DNA from: Pseudomonadota bacterium
Lineage (GTDB): Bacteria > Pseudomonadota > Gammaproteobacteria > Burkholderiales > Ferrovaceae
Assembly: GCA_021832305.1 (NCBI GenBank)
Contig: JAKBLB010000007.1
Coordinates: 1 to 64,000, forward strand
DNA: 64,000 nucleotides
Direction: 5' to 3'
How positions within the stretch are numbered: position 1 is the stretch's first letter; the number at the start of each line of letters is the position of its first letter. The translations under genes were made by a program, and so were the position numbers. Below are positions 30,542-40,354 of the stretch, piece after piece. The notes beneath the pieces were generated by a model. It made no database searches. It saw only the letters and a program-made list of their open reading frames with translations, and was not told where the DNA came from.

Positions 30542-32110
30542 GTGCCGAGTATCGGTCGTTCCCGTCAAGAAAAAAGTGACCGTTTCGGCCTCCCGTTTTT
30601 CTGTGGTTTAGGCTCGATTCTGGCGCTGGTGGCTGGGTGTACGACGGTCGGTCCGGATTTCAAGTCCCCCACCTTGACCGAGGGGGTGTCCGTGTTTCCA
30701 GCGTCTTCCCCTCAGGCGGCGGTGACCGAGGGGGATGCTCAACACTTCGTGGCGGGACAAACCGGAAGTTGGGATTGGTGGAAATCCTATCGATGTTCGG
30801 AGCTCGATCGGTTGGTGCAGATCGCCCTCGATCAAAACCCCACCGTGGAAGCCGCCCGCGCCACCTTGGTGCAAGCGGGGGAAAATGCCACTGCGATCCA
30901 GGACAATCTGACCCTGCCCACCGTCGATGCCCAATTGGCGCAAACCCGCCAGCGCTTTTCCACGGCAGCCTTTGGCTTGCCGGGTGGGCAGGCTTACCTG
31001 TTCAATCTGACCAACGCTTCGGTCAACGTGTCCTATCCTTTGGATGTGTTTGGGGGCAATCGCCGTCAAATCGAGGCTCTGCAAGCCCAACATGAAATGC
31101 AGGCCCATCTGTGGCAGGCTGCACGGGAGACCCTGATTGCCAATGTAGTGACGACCGTGGTGCGGGAGGCCAGTCTGCGTGCCCAACTCGATGCGACGGA
31201 TACACTGCTCCAGGCTCAAGGCGAGATGCTGGACCTGACGCGGCAACGACAGGGGATGGGTGCCTTGTCTCTCAATGAAGTGGCGGAGCCGCAGGCCGAA
31301 CTGGCCCAGAGCCGTGCCAATCGCGAGGCCCTCGCCTTGCAGTTGGACCAGATCCGCCATCAACTGGCGGCGTATCTGGGGCAATATCCTGCGCAAAATC
31401 CTTTGCCCGAATTCCACCTGGAGGATCTGCATCTGCCTCGATTTCTTCCTCAGGCCGTTCCTTCGGCGTTGTTGCGTCAGCGCCCGGACATCCGGGCCAG
31501 TGAGGCACAGTGGCACCAAGCCACCGCCAATCTGGGGGTGACCATTGCCGGGGCTTATCCCAACCTGACCCTCACGGGAGCCATGGGTGCGATGGCGCTG
31601 ACACCGGGGGCCCTGTTCAGCCCCGCTTCATCGGTCTGGTCGTTGGGTGGCGGGGTGGTCCAGCCGATTTTTCATGGGGGAGCCTTGAGCGCGGCCAAAC
31701 GGGGTGCGGAAGCGGCGGTCCAGAGCGCTGCGGCACAATATCGCAACACCGTGGTCCAGGCCTTTCGTTCCGTGGCGGATGTCTTGCGTGCCCTGACCCA
31801 TGATGCGGCCACGCTGACGGCTGAACGGTCGATCCTGGAAGCACGGCAGCAGAGTTTGGGGCTGGCAGACCGACAGTACCGGTTGGGGGGCATCAGTTAC
31901 CCGGCGCTTCTCTCCGCACGGGTTCAGGATGCCCAGGCCCAGGTGGGCGTCGCCCAGGCCCAGGGAACCCGATTGGCCGACACGGCAGCTTTCTACCTGG
32001 CTCTGGGGGGAGAAGTAGACCCCGCTGCGGTGGCGCAGGCAGCGCCTGTTTCTCCTCCCCCTTCTTCCTCTTCTTTGCCGGGGCAACCAACTCTCCCGGA
32101 TTCACGGTGA
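30542..32110 (+). CDS. RND efflux outer-membrane lipoprotein (NodT/OprM family)
   Basis: 522 residues from a GTG start with GGAG nine bases upstream. The lipobox is LVAGC (C33), and the two repeats of the outer-membrane-factor family are visible: WWKSYRCSELDRLVQIAL, AQTRQRFSTAA and a later RQRPDIRASEAQWHQATANLGV. It forms the trimeric channel of a tripartite pump. It is the first gene of a three-gene operon; the adaptor starts five bases after its stop. Confidence 0.92.
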   Translation: MPSIGRSRQEKSDRFGLPFFCGLGSILALVAGCTTVGPDFKSPTLTEGVSVFPASSPQAAVTEGDAQHFVAGQTGSWDWWKSYRCSELDRLVQIALDQNPTVEAARATLVQAGENATAIQDNLTLPTVDAQLAQTRQRFSTAAFGLPGGQAYLFNLTNASVNVSYPLDVFGGNRRQIEALQAQHEMQAHLWQAARETLIANVVTTVVREASLRAQLDATDTLLQAQGEMLDLTRQRQGMGALSLNEVAEPQAELAQSRANREALALQLDQIRHQLAAYLGQYPAQNPLPEFHLEDLHLPRFLPQAVPSALLRQRPDIRASEAQWHQATANLGVTIAGAYPNLTLTGAMGAMALTPGALFSPASSVWSLGGGVVQPIFHGGALSAAKRGAEAAVQSAAAQYRNTVVQAFRSVADVLRALTHDAATLTAERSILEARQQSLGLADRQYRLGGISYPALLSARVQDAQAQVGVAQAQGTRLADTAAFYLALGGEVDPAAVAQAAPVSPPPSSSSLPGQPTLPDSR

Positions 32111-32114
32111 TTTC

Positions 32115-33260
32115 ATGACTGTCCAACCTGCCCCTTCCCTGAAAAAACGCCTGATCCTCATGGGTACGCTGATGACTCTGCTGGTGGGGGGGCTGGTGGG
32201 ATTCAATCTGTTCAAGCGGACCATGATGCAAAAATATCTGGCGGGCGGCGCGGCCCACCCCCCCCAGGTGGTGACGACCCAGATCATTCGACGGACGAAC
32301 TGGCAATCGTCTTTCAACACCATCGGTTCCCTGCGCGCGGCGCGCGGCGTGCAGGTCAGCGTGGAAGTTCCGGGCCTGGTGCGTCAGGTCGCCTTCAAGG
32401 CCGGGGATGAGGTTCAGGCAGGACAAACCCTGGTGGAAATGGTGGATGATGCGGAACGGGCTGCCCTTCAGACGCAGGCGGCAGGACTGGAACTGGCCCG
32501 CTTGACGCTGAAACGGGATGAAGCCCAATATGCGGTGCATGCCATCAGTCAGGCGCAACTGGAGGTGGACCGCGCGGATGTGGACAGCCGGACGGCGCAG
32601 CGAGATCAGGCACAGGCCCTGCTGGCCAAGAAAAAAGTCACTGCCCCCTTTGCAGGACAGATGGGGATCACCACGGTCAATCCCGGACAATACCTCAATC
32701 CTGGCGACAAAATCGCCACCTTGCAGACCGTGCACCAGTTACTGGTGGATTTCAACCTGCCCCAGCAGTTTCTGGGACGTATCAATGTGGGACAGACGGT
32801 CCATCTAACCTTTGAAGCCTGGCCCGGAAAAACCTTTGCAGCCCGGGTGGTGGCGCGTAGTCCGGAGGTGGATGCCGCTACCCGCAACGTGCAGGTGGAG
32901 GCCCGTCTCGAGCCCGTCGCCGTTGCCCTGTTGCCCGGCGCCTTTGTCCACGTCACCTGGGACTATGGACAGGCCGAGCCGCACTTGACTTTGCCGCAAT
33001 CAGCCATTGCCTTCAATCCTTACGGTGCAACGGTATTCGTCGTTCGGCGCGAAACCCGGAGTACTCCGCCCAAGGCTCAACAGGTGTTCATCACCACGGG
33101 GGCGACCCGGGGCGATCAGATCGCGGTATTGAGCGGCCTCGAGGAAGGGGACGAAGTGGTGACCAGCGGCCAATTGAAACTCAAATCAGGTATTCCCGTC
33201 GCCATCAGTACGACTGCCGCACCGCCCTTCGCGGCAGCGCCCACCCCGCAAGAGCAGTAA
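32115..33260 (+). CDS. RND efflux periplasmic adaptor
   Basis: 381 residues. There is one N-terminal membrane anchor (about residues 11-31), a barrel-sandwich/lipoyl hairpin (GLVRQVAFKAGDEVQAGQTL), a coiled-coil hairpin, then VTAPFAGQMGI and a C-terminal barrel. This is the membrane-fusion protein linking pump and outer-membrane channel. It lies five bases after the outer-membrane-factor gene and ten before the pump gene. The closest well-known types are the MexH/AcrA-like families; substrate unknown. Confidence 0.92.
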   Translation: MTVQPAPSLKKRLILMGTLMTLLVGGLVGFNLFKRTMMQKYLAGGAAHPPQVVTTQIIRRTNWQSSFNTIGSLRAARGVQVSVEVPGLVRQVAFKAGDEVQAGQTLVEMVDDAERAALQTQAAGLELARLTLKRDEAQYAVHAISQAQLEVDRADVDSRTAQRDQAQALLAKKKVTAPFAGQMGITTVNPGQYLNPGDKIATLQTVHQLLVDFNLPQQFLGRINVGQTVHLTFEAWPGKTFAARVVARSPEVDAATRNVQVEARLEPVAVALLPGAFVHVTWDYGQAEPHLTLPQSAIAFNPYGATVFVVRRETRSTPPKAQQVFITTGATRGDQIAVLSGLEEGDEVVTSGQLKLKSGIPVAISTTAAPPFAAAPTPQEQ

Positions 33261-33269
33261 GAGGTCACC

Positions 33270-36200
33270 ATGCGATTTACGGATCTCTTCTTGCGCCGAC
33301 CGGTGTTGGCCACCGTGGTCAACCTGATCATCCTGGTGTTGGGATTGCGGGCCTTGTTCGGGTTGCCGGTGAGCCAATATCCCCGCACCCAGAATGCGGT
33401 GGTCACCATCTCCACCAGTTACTATGGCGCCGATGCCCAGACCGTCGCGGGATTCATCACGCAACCGCTGGAAGCCGCCATTGCCCAGGCGCAGGGGATC
33501 GACTACCTGTCTTCCAACAGTTTGATGGGCGCGTCCGTCATCACCGCCACATTGCGTCTGAACTATGACGCCAGCCGTGCCCTGACGGAGATCAATACCC
33601 AGGTCAATTCGGTACGTAACCAGTTGCCTCCCCAAGCCCAGCAACCGGTTCTGTCCGTCCAGGTGGGACAAACGGTGGATGCCATGTACATGGGGTTTTA
33701 CAGCGCAACTTTGCCCACCAGCAACGTGACCGACTTTTTGTTGCGCGAAGTCAAACCCACCCTGGATTCCGTGGATGGGGTGCAAACCGCAGAATTGCTG
33801 GGTGCGCGCAATTTTGCTCTGCGGGCGTGGCTGGACCAGAACCGCATGGCCGCCAACGGGGTCACGGCGGCCGACGTGAGCGCGGCGCTGGCCGCCAACA
33901 ATTATCTGACCTCGGCGGGGGCCACGAAAGGTCAGGCCGTGACCGTGGATCTGACGGCAGGCACGGACCTCCATTCGGTGGAGGAATTCAAGCGGTTGGT
34001 GGTCAAGCAGACGGGCCTCGGTCTCGTGCGCCTCGAGGATGTGGCGGAGGTGACCCTGGGTTCGGACAATTACGACTTCAATGTGGCTTTTGACGGACAG
34101 AAGTCGGTTTTCATCGGGATCAAGGTGGCCCCCAATGCCAACGTTCTGGAAGTGGCCGAACGGGTGCGCAAAGCCTTCCCCGCCCTGCAGGCCAAGTTAC
34201 CCACAGGATTGACGGGCAAGATCGTTTACGATTCCACGGAGTACATTACGTCGGCCATTCATGAAGTGGCCAAGACCCTGCTGGAAGCCCTGGTCATCGT
34301 CACGGCGGTGATTTTTCTGTTCCTCGGGCGCGCCCGCGCCGTGGTCATTCCCCTGGTGACCTTGCCTCTATCTCTGGTGGGCACGTTTTTGATCATGCTC
34401 ATGTTGGGGTATTCCATCAACCTGCTGACCCTTCTGGCCCTGGTGCTGGCCATCGGGTTGGTGGTGGACGATGCCATCATCGTGGTGGAGAATGTGGAAC
34501 GTCATCAGCGCATGGGCAAGAGCGCCCGGGAAGCGGCTTTTTTGGCGGCACGGGAACTGGCCGGACCGATCCTGGCCATGACCGTGGTGCTGGTGGCGGT
34601 CTATATCCCCATCGGTTTTCAGGGCGGATTGACGGGCGCCCTGTTCACGGAGTTTGCCTTTACGCTGGCCGGTGCGGTGACCGTCTCCGGGGTGGTGGCT
34701 TTGACCTTGTCTCCCGTGATGTGTGCGCATTTTCTCAAACAGAGCCCTCCGTCCACCGGTTTCATGGCCCGTTTGGAACGGGGACTGGAGCGGTTGCACG
34801 AAGGTTACCGTCGGGTCCTCTCCAGCGCGCTGGAAACCCATGGCGTCATGATCGTGATGGGTTTTCTGTTTCTGGGGGTGACGGTGTTTCTATTCATGAC
34901 CTCGATGCGCGAATTGGCGCCGCAGGAGGATCAGGGGATCGTGCTTTACTCCATGATTGGCCCGGCCAATGTGACGGCCGACGAAATGCAGCGGAATGCA
35001 CAGGCGATCCAGAAAATCGCCAGGACCGAACCGGAATACGCCCAGATGTTTCAGATCACGGGCGCGCCGGTGATCAATCAGGGGCTCGGTGGGGTGGTGT
35101 TCAAACCCTGGGAAAAACGCAAACGCAGCGCGGAGCAGTTGCAGAAGGAATTGCAGATGCGTTGGGGTCAGGTGCCCGGAGTTCGGGTGGCTGCCTTCCA
35201 GTTTCCCCCTTTGCCGGGAACCCAGGGACTGCCCGTGCAGTTCGTGATCACGACTACCGAATCCTTTGAACGCCTGGATGAAGTGGCGCAAAAGGTGGTG
35301 GATCGCGCTCGTCAAAGCGGGATGTTCTTCTTCGTGGATGCGGACCTCAAACTGGACAAACCCCAGTCCCGGTTCGTCGTGGACCGTGATCTCACCGCCA
35401 CGTTGGGTCTCACCCAACAGGATGTGGGAGACGCCCTCAGCGGGGCGTTGTCGGGGAATTACATCAATTATTTTTCCATGGACGGACGTTCCTACCGGGT
35501 CATCCCACAGGTCCGGCAAACGGATCGTCTCAATCCCTCCCAGGTTCCTGCCTATTATTTTCGCACCCCGGATGGGCGATTGTTTTCAGCGGCGACCCTG
35601 GGGCATTTGCGTCAACTCGTGGTACCGGAAACGGTCAGTCACTTTCAGCAACTCAATGCCACGACCATTGCCGGAGTGACTACCCCGCTGGTGTCGCAGG
35701 GGGAGGTTCTGGCCTTTTTGAACAAAACGCTTCAGGAGGTGGCCTCCAGCGGTTTCAACGTCGATTATTCCGGGGCTTCCCGTCAATTCATGAGCGAATC
35801 GGGAAGTTTTGCCGTGACCTTGCTGTTTGCCGTACTCATGGTCTTTCTGGTGCTGTCCGCCCTGTTTGAAAGTTTTCGTGATCCGCTTATCATCTTGATC
35901 TCGATTCCCATGGCCCTGTTTGGCGCCTTGCTCCTGATCAACCTCGGGGGATCCAGCCTCAACATCTATACCCAGGTCGGTTTGGTGACGCTGATGGGAC
36001 TGATCAGCAAACACGGGATACTGATCGTCCAGTTTGCCAATGAATTGCAGCGGGCGGGGCACACCAAACGGGAGGCGATCGTGGAGGCCGCCGGCATCCG
36101 GATGCGTCCCATCCTGATGACCACGGCGGCCATGGTGCTGGGCGTCCTGCCTCTGGTGCTGGCTGGGGGGGCAGGTGCTGCAGGGCGGCGTGCCATGGGA

Positions 36201-36314
36201 TTGGTGATCTTTTCCGGGTTGTCCATCGGCACCCTGTTCACCCTGTTCGTGGTCCCCGCCATGTATCTGTGGCTGGCGCGGGTCCGTCAGGAAGAAGAAA
36301 AGGCCCCGGCTTAA
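33270..36314 (+). CDS. RND multidrug efflux pump, HAE1 family
   Basis: 1014 residues, the expected length. It shows the N-terminal RND opening RFTDLFLRRPVLATVVNL, a periplasmic pore domain, the TM4 proton-relay motif GLVVDDAIIVVENVERH, and a C-terminal half with VTLMGLISKHGILIVQFANE. It is a proton-driven exporter of hydrophobic compounds. The operon order outer-membrane factor, adaptor, pump is seen; no regulator is adjacent. The stop overlaps the convergent ferredoxin-NADP reductase gene by four bases. Confidence 0.95.
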   Translation: MRFTDLFLRRPVLATVVNLIILVLGLRALFGLPVSQYPRTQNAVVTISTSYYGADAQTVAGFITQPLEAAIAQAQGIDYLSSNSLMGASVITATLRLNYDASRALTEINTQVNSVRNQLPPQAQQPVLSVQVGQTVDAMYMGFYSATLPTSNVTDFLLREVKPTLDSVDGVQTAELLGARNFALRAWLDQNRMAANGVTAADVSAALAANNYLTSAGATKGQAVTVDLTAGTDLHSVEEFKRLVVKQTGLGLVRLEDVAEVTLGSDNYDFNVAFDGQKSVFIGIKVAPNANVLEVAERVRKAFPALQAKLPTGLTGKIVYDSTEYITSAIHEVAKTLLEALVIVTAVIFLFLGRARAVVIPLVTLPLSLVGTFLIMLMLGYSINLLTLLALVLAIGLVVDDAIIVVENVERHQRMGKSAREAAFLAARELAGPILAMTVVLVAVYIPIGFQGGLTGALFTEFAFTLAGAVTVSGVVALTLSPVMCAHFLKQSPPSTGFMARLERGLERLHEGYRRVLSSALETHGVMIVMGFLFLGVTVFLFMTSMRELAPQEDQGIVLYSMIGPANVTADEMQRNAQAIQKIARTEPEYAQMFQITGAPVINQGLGGVVFKPWEKRKRSAEQLQKELQMRWGQVPGVRVAAFQFPPLPGTQGLPVQFVITTTESFERLDEVAQKVVDRARQSGMFFFVDADLKLDKPQSRFVVDRDLTATLGLTQQDVGDALSGALSGNYINYFSMDGRSYRVIPQVRQTDRLNPSQVPAYYFRTPDGRLFSAATLGHLRQLVVPETVSHFQQLNATTIAGVTTPLVSQGEVLAFLNKTLQEVASSGFNVDYSGASRQFMSESGSFAVTLLFAVLMVFLVLSALFESFRDPLIILISIPMALFGALLLINLGGSSLNIYTQVGLVTLMGLISKHGILIVQFANELQRAGHTKREAIVEAAGIRMRPILMTTAAMVLGVLPLVLAGGAGAAGRRAMGLVIFSGLSIGTLFTLFVVPAMYLWLARVRQEEEKAPA

Positions 36315-37087
36315 CGTTCCACGAAGGCCCGTTCGATGACGAAGTCTCCGGGTTCGCCCACGCCCCCGGAAATTTTCAGCCCCCGCTCGGTGAGCAGCGC
36401 CGAGATGTCCTTGAGCATTCCCGGACTGCCACAGATCATGGCCCGGTCCACGGCAGGGTCGAGGGGGGGCAAGCCCACATCGGAAAACAGTTTTCCATTC
36501 TCGATGAGGGTCGTGATCCGTCCGGTCGTCTCGAATTCTTCACGGGTGACGGTGGGGTAATAGACCAATTTCTGGCGTACTTCTTCGCCAAAGAATTCAT
36601 TGGCCGGCAATTCGTGGGTGATGAAATCGCGGTAGGCCAATTCGGAAACCTGACGAACGCCATGGACCAGAATGATCTTGTCGAAACGTTCGTAAGTTTC
36701 GGGATCCTTGATGATGCTCATGAAAGGCGCCAATCCGGTCCCCGTGGAAAACAGGTAGACGTGCCTGCCAGGGAGCAGGTCGTGAATCACCAGGGTGCCC
36801 ACGGGTTTTTTGCTGACCAGCAGGGAATCTCCCACCTGGATGTGTTGCAGGCGCGAGGTCAGGGGGCCATTGGGGACCTTGATGCTGAGAAATTCCAGAT
36901 GTTCGTCATAATTGGCGCTGGCAATGCTGTAGGCCCGGGTCAGGGGCTTTCCGTCCACTTCCAGACCGATCATGACAAAATGCCCGTTTTCAAAGCGCAA
37001 CCCGGCATCCCGGGTGGTCGTAAAACTGAACAGGGTGTCGTTCCAATGATGGACAGAGAGAATTTTTTCGGTACTATACGCGGCCAT
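36311..37087 (-). CDS. fpr: Ferredoxin/flavodoxin-NADP+ reductase
   Basis: 258 residues, bacterial-type FNR of full length. The FAD-binding motif RAYSIASANYDEHLEFLS and the NADPH-binding GTGLAPFMSI and AMICGSPGMLK segments are intact, ending in VERAFVER with the family-typical C-terminal region. It exchanges electrons between NADPH and ferredoxin or flavodoxin. It is divergent from bioF with 77 bases between the starts. Confidence 0.94.
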   Translation of the reverse strand: MAAYSTEKILSVHHWNDTLFSFTTTRDAGLRFENGHFVMIGLEVDGKPLTRAYSIASANYDEHLEFLSIKVPNGPLTSRLQHIQVGDSLLVSKKPVGTLVIHDLLPGRHVYLFSTGTGLAPFMSIIKDPETYERFDKIILVHGVRQVSELAYRDFITHELPANEFFGEEVRQKLVYYPTVTREEFETTGRITTLIENGKLFSDVGLPPLDPAVDRAMICGSPGMLKDISALLTERGLKISGGVGEPGDFVIERAFVER

Positions 37088-37164
37088 GATGACAAAAAAT
37101 CCAAAGAAAACGTTGATTATAGTCTGTCTCGACAGGATTCCAAAGTCTCTCCGGTTATAATCTC

Positions 37165-38328
37165 ATGATGAATGTCTACGCCTCACGTCTTCAGGATTGG
37201 CAACGCCAGGGGTTGGAACGACCACACCATCGGGTGCAGGGTCCTCAGGGACCGTATCTGAGTGTGGACGACCGGACGTATCTGGCCTTTTGTTCCAATG
37301 ATTATCTGGGGCTGGCCAATGATCCCCGGATCTGTGCCGCCGCCCAGGAGGCGCTCGGGCAGTATGGGGTCGGCGCCGGTGCCTCGGCTTTGGTGTGCGG
37401 TTATAGTGCACTCCAGGCCGAACTGGAGGCATGGATCGCGCATTGGCTGGATCTGGAACGGGTACTGGTGTTTTCCTCGGGGTATTTGACTCATCTGGGG
37501 GTGATTCCCGTCCTGGTGGATGGGGAAACCGCCGTGTTCTCCGATGCGCTCAACCACGCCAGTCTGATCGATGGGGTGCGGCTGGCCCGGCCTGCCCAGT
37601 TGACCATTTATCCCCACGGGGACTGGGAGTTTCTGGAACGTTCCTTGCGCACTTGCGCGTTCGGACAGCGCTGGATACTCACGGATGGCGTCTTCAGCAT
37701 GGATGGGGACATCGCCCCCCTGCGGGAATTGGTGCGACTGGCGGAGCAGTACGAAGCCTGGGTCCTGGTGGATGATGCCCATGGGCTGGGGGTCCTGGGC
37801 CCGCAGGGGAAAGGAAGTCTGGCAGCCGGTGGAGTGAGTTCCGCACGGGTCCTGCACATGGCGACCTTTGGCAAGGCGGTGGGTACGGCGGGTGCTTTTG
37901 TGGGGGGCCATGCATCCCTGATCGACTGGCTGGCACAACGGGCCCGCACCCATATGTTTTCCACGGCCTTGCCGCCGCTGATACATGCGGCTACCCGTGT
38001 CGCTCTGGAATGCGTGGCCAGCGAGGAGTTCCGACGTTCCCGCCTGGCCCGGTTGGGGGCGCGTCTGGATGCGGGATTACAGGCTTTGGGACTGACGGGA
38101 GTGCCTTCCTGCTCGGCCATTCATCCGGTGATCGTGGGGGAGAATCAACGAGTGATGGCTCTGTCCGACCGATTGCGCGCAGAGGGGATGTGGGTGGCGG
38201 CCATCCGCCCCCCCAGCGTTCCGGAGGGAACGGCCCGTTTGAGGATTTCATTGAGTGCGGCTCATACGCTGGAGCATGTCGATCGATTGCTGGAAGGTCT
38301 TGAAAAAGTGATGGGGGTCGGCGCATGA
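37165..38328 (+). CDS. bioF: 8-amino-7-oxononanoate synthase
   Basis: 387 residues, PLP alpha-oxoamine synthase. The PLP lysine is K237 in ATFGKAVGTAGA; SNDYLGLANDP and DDAHGLGVLGPQGKG are diagnostic. It condenses pimeloyl-CoA/ACP with alanine in biotin synthesis. Two ATGs (37165 and 37168) are possible. The stop overlaps bioA (ATGA), giving a bioF-bioA-bioD operon; bioB, bioC and bioH are absent from the window. A CTGTC-TC-GACAG inverted repeat (37124-37135) precedes the gene, but no canonical BirA operator was found. Confidence 0.94.
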   Translation: MMNVYASRLQDWQRQGLERPHHRVQGPQGPYLSVDDRTYLAFCSNDYLGLANDPRICAAAQEALGQYGVGAGASALVCGYSALQAELEAWIAHWLDLERVLVFSSGYLTHLGVIPVLVDGETAVFSDALNHASLIDGVRLARPAQLTIYPHGDWEFLERSLRTCAFGQRWILTDGVFSMDGDIAPLRELVRLAEQYEAWVLVDDAHGLGVLGPQGKGSLAAGGVSSARVLHMATFGKAVGTAGAFVGGHASLIDWLAQRARTHMFSTALPPLIHAATRVALECVASEEFRRSRLARLGARLDAGLQALGLTGVPSCSAIHPVIVGENQRVMALSDRLRAEGMWVAAIRPPSVPEGTARLRISLSAAHTLEHVDRLLEGLEKVMGVGA

Positions 38329-39623
38329 ATCCAACGGCAGGTTGGGCCGAGCGGAGTGCGGCGGCGGTCTGGCATCCCTGTACCCAGATGCAATGGCTGG
38401 AAGAGCAGCCCGTTCACATGATCCGGGCGGCGGAAGGGGCCTGGCTGGTGGAAGACCAGGGCCGGCGCATTCTCGATGCCATCAGTTCCTGGTGGGTCAA
38501 CCTGTGGGGCCATGGCCATCCCGCCATCGTGGCGGCCCTCAAGGATCAACTGGATCGTCTGGATCATGTCATGCTGGCGGGCCTGACCCATCAACCCGTG
38601 GTGGAATTGTCCGAACGTCTGAGTGCCCGTACGGGGGGAACCTTGGGTCACTGTTTTTACGGGTCCGATGGCGCTTCGGCCACGGAAATGGCCCTCAAGA
38701 TGAGCGCGCACTACTGGCGTCATCAGGGACAGCCCGACAAAAACTCCTTCATCGCGCTGGCGCATGGGTACCATGGAGAAACCCTGGGCGCCCTCGGGGT
38801 GACGGATATCCCGCTGTTTCGCACGGCCTATGCAGCGCTGATTCGGGGAGCGCACATCCTGCCTGCCCCCGACAGTCGGGTTCCGGGCAGCGAGGCTCAT
38901 TCACTGGAGGCGTTGGCGATGTATCTTGCCGCACACCAGGGGGAGGTCGCGGCACTGATTCTGGAACCGCTGGTGCAAGCGGCGGCGGGTATGGTGTTCC
39001 ATTCTCCCGACTACGTGCGAGCGGTTCTGGACTGTTGTCGGCGCCATGACGTCCATGTCATTGCCGACGAAATTGCCGTGGGGTTTGGCAGGACGGGCAC
39101 CTTCTTTGCCCACCAGCAAACAGGGGTCACGCCGGATTTCCTGTGTTTGTCCAAGGGGATCACCGGCGGATTTCTGCCTCTTTCCGTGGTGATGACCCAG
39201 GACGATATTTATCAGGCTTTTTACGCGGAAGGGGTGGATCGGGCCTTTCTTCATTCCCATTCCTACACCGGTAATCCTCTGGCCTGTCGGGCTGCGCTGG
39301 CGGTGCAACACTTGTTCGACGAGACGGATATTCTGACGGTCAATCAGGCGCGTCAAGGGCAGATGGCACGACAGGTGGCCCCCCTGTTTGCCCACCCGCG
39401 CATCACCCAGGGCCGGCAGCGGGGCATGATCTGGGCCTGCGAGGTCGTCGATCCGCCCCCGCACTTTGCCCGTCGTTTTCATGCCCGCGCCTGGGAAGCC
39501 GGCGTGTTGTTGCGTCCCATCGGGCACACCCTCTACTTTATGCCTCCCCTCAATCTGACGGAAGAGGAGTTGGATTTTCTGGTGAGCCGGACCCTGGAAA
39601 CCCTGGAGGAGGTATTGGCATGA
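38325..39623 (+). CDS. bioA: Adenosylmethionine-8-amino-7-oxononanoate transaminase
   Basis: 432 residues, class III PLP aminotransferase. HPCTQMQW is the BioA-specific opening, ISSWWVNLWGHGHP and FYGSDGASATEMALKM follow, and the PLP lysine is K277 in CLSKGITGGF. It uses SAM as amino donor to make 7,8-diaminopelargonate. Four-base overlaps with bioF upstream and bioD downstream show translational coupling. Confidence 0.95.
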   Translation: MNPTAGWAERSAAAVWHPCTQMQWLEEQPVHMIRAAEGAWLVEDQGRRILDAISSWWVNLWGHGHPAIVAALKDQLDRLDHVMLAGLTHQPVVELSERLSARTGGTLGHCFYGSDGASATEMALKMSAHYWRHQGQPDKNSFIALAHGYHGETLGALGVTDIPLFRTAYAALIRGAHILPAPDSRVPGSEAHSLEALAMYLAAHQGEVAALILEPLVQAAAGMVFHSPDYVRAVLDCCRRHDVHVIADEIAVGFGRTGTFFAHQQTGVTPDFLCLSKGITGGFLPLSVVMTQDDIYQAFYAEGVDRAFLHSHSYTGNPLACRAALAVQHLFDETDILTVNQARQGQMARQVAPLFAHPRITQGRQRGMIWACEVVDPPPHFARRFHARAWEAGVLLRPIGHTLYFMPPLNLTEEELDFLVSRTLETLEEVLA

Positions 39624-40330
39624 GAGGATGGTTCGTGTTGGGGACGGATACGGGAGTGGGCAAGAGCCGGGTGGCCTGTGCGCTGCTGGAAGGCATCCGC
39701 CGCCAGGGGTTGCACGGGCTGGGCATGAAGCCCGTGGCAACCGGGTTTTTCCGGCAGGGAGAGCGGTGGATCAACGAGGATGTGGAACAGTTGAAACAGC
39801 ATGCGGATTCCACGCTGAAACATTCCGGCGGACCGGTTCCGGAGGCATGGATCAATCCCTATGGCTTTGAACCGCCCATTGCCCCCCATCTGGCGGCACG
39901 ACGGCAAGGGGTCGACATTTCCTTCGAGGTCATCCATACCGCTCATCAGCACCTGTATGGTGAAACCGACTGCCTGGTGGTGGAAGGCGCGGGGGGCGTT
40001 CTGGTTCCTCTGGGGGAATCCGGAGATATGGCGGATCTGGCCCAACGGTGCGCTTTGCCTGTGATTCTGGTGGTGGGGCTGCGCCTGGGATGTCTCAACC
40101 ATGCCTTGCTGAGTGCCGAAGCCCTTCAACGTCGTCAATTGCCCTGGGCGGGATGGATCGCCAATCGTCTGAGCCCCGATCTGGCGGAAGAAGAAGGACA
40201 GATCGAGACGTTGCAGGCCCGTTTGCCTGGCCCGTTTCTGGGACGGTATCCTCACGGGATGCCGCCTGAACTCGGGTACACTGCTCTCGACTGGAAAAGT
40301 TTGATGGGACCGGACCCGTCCACGGCGTAA
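39620..40330 (+). CDS. bioD: Dethiobiotin synthetase
   Basis: 236 residues, P-loop enzyme with GTDTGVGKSRVA (K15) at the N-terminus and VEGAGGVLVPL as the second conserved block. It closes the ureido ring of dethiobiotin from diaminopelargonate, CO2 and ATP. It overlaps bioA by four bases and ends the biotin cluster; the symporter gene follows 24 bases later and may be cotranscribed. Confidence 0.93.
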   Translation: MRGWFVLGTDTGVGKSRVACALLEGIRRQGLHGLGMKPVATGFFRQGERWINEDVEQLKQHADSTLKHSGGPVPEAWINPYGFEPPIAPHLAARRQGVDISFEVIHTAHQHLYGETDCLVVEGAGGVLVPLGESGDMADLAQRCALPVILVVGLRLGCLNHALLSAEALQRRQLPWAGWIANRLSPDLAEEEGQIETLQARLPGPFLGRYPHGMPPELGYTALDWKSLMGPDPSTA

Positions 40331-40354
40331 CGTTCAAGGAGGGAGAGTTCTGTC

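Noticed and set aside
37088-37164. Possible BirA operator before bioF
   Set aside because: GGTTATAA resembles one half-site, but the partner TTGTAACC half-site is missing at the right spacing.
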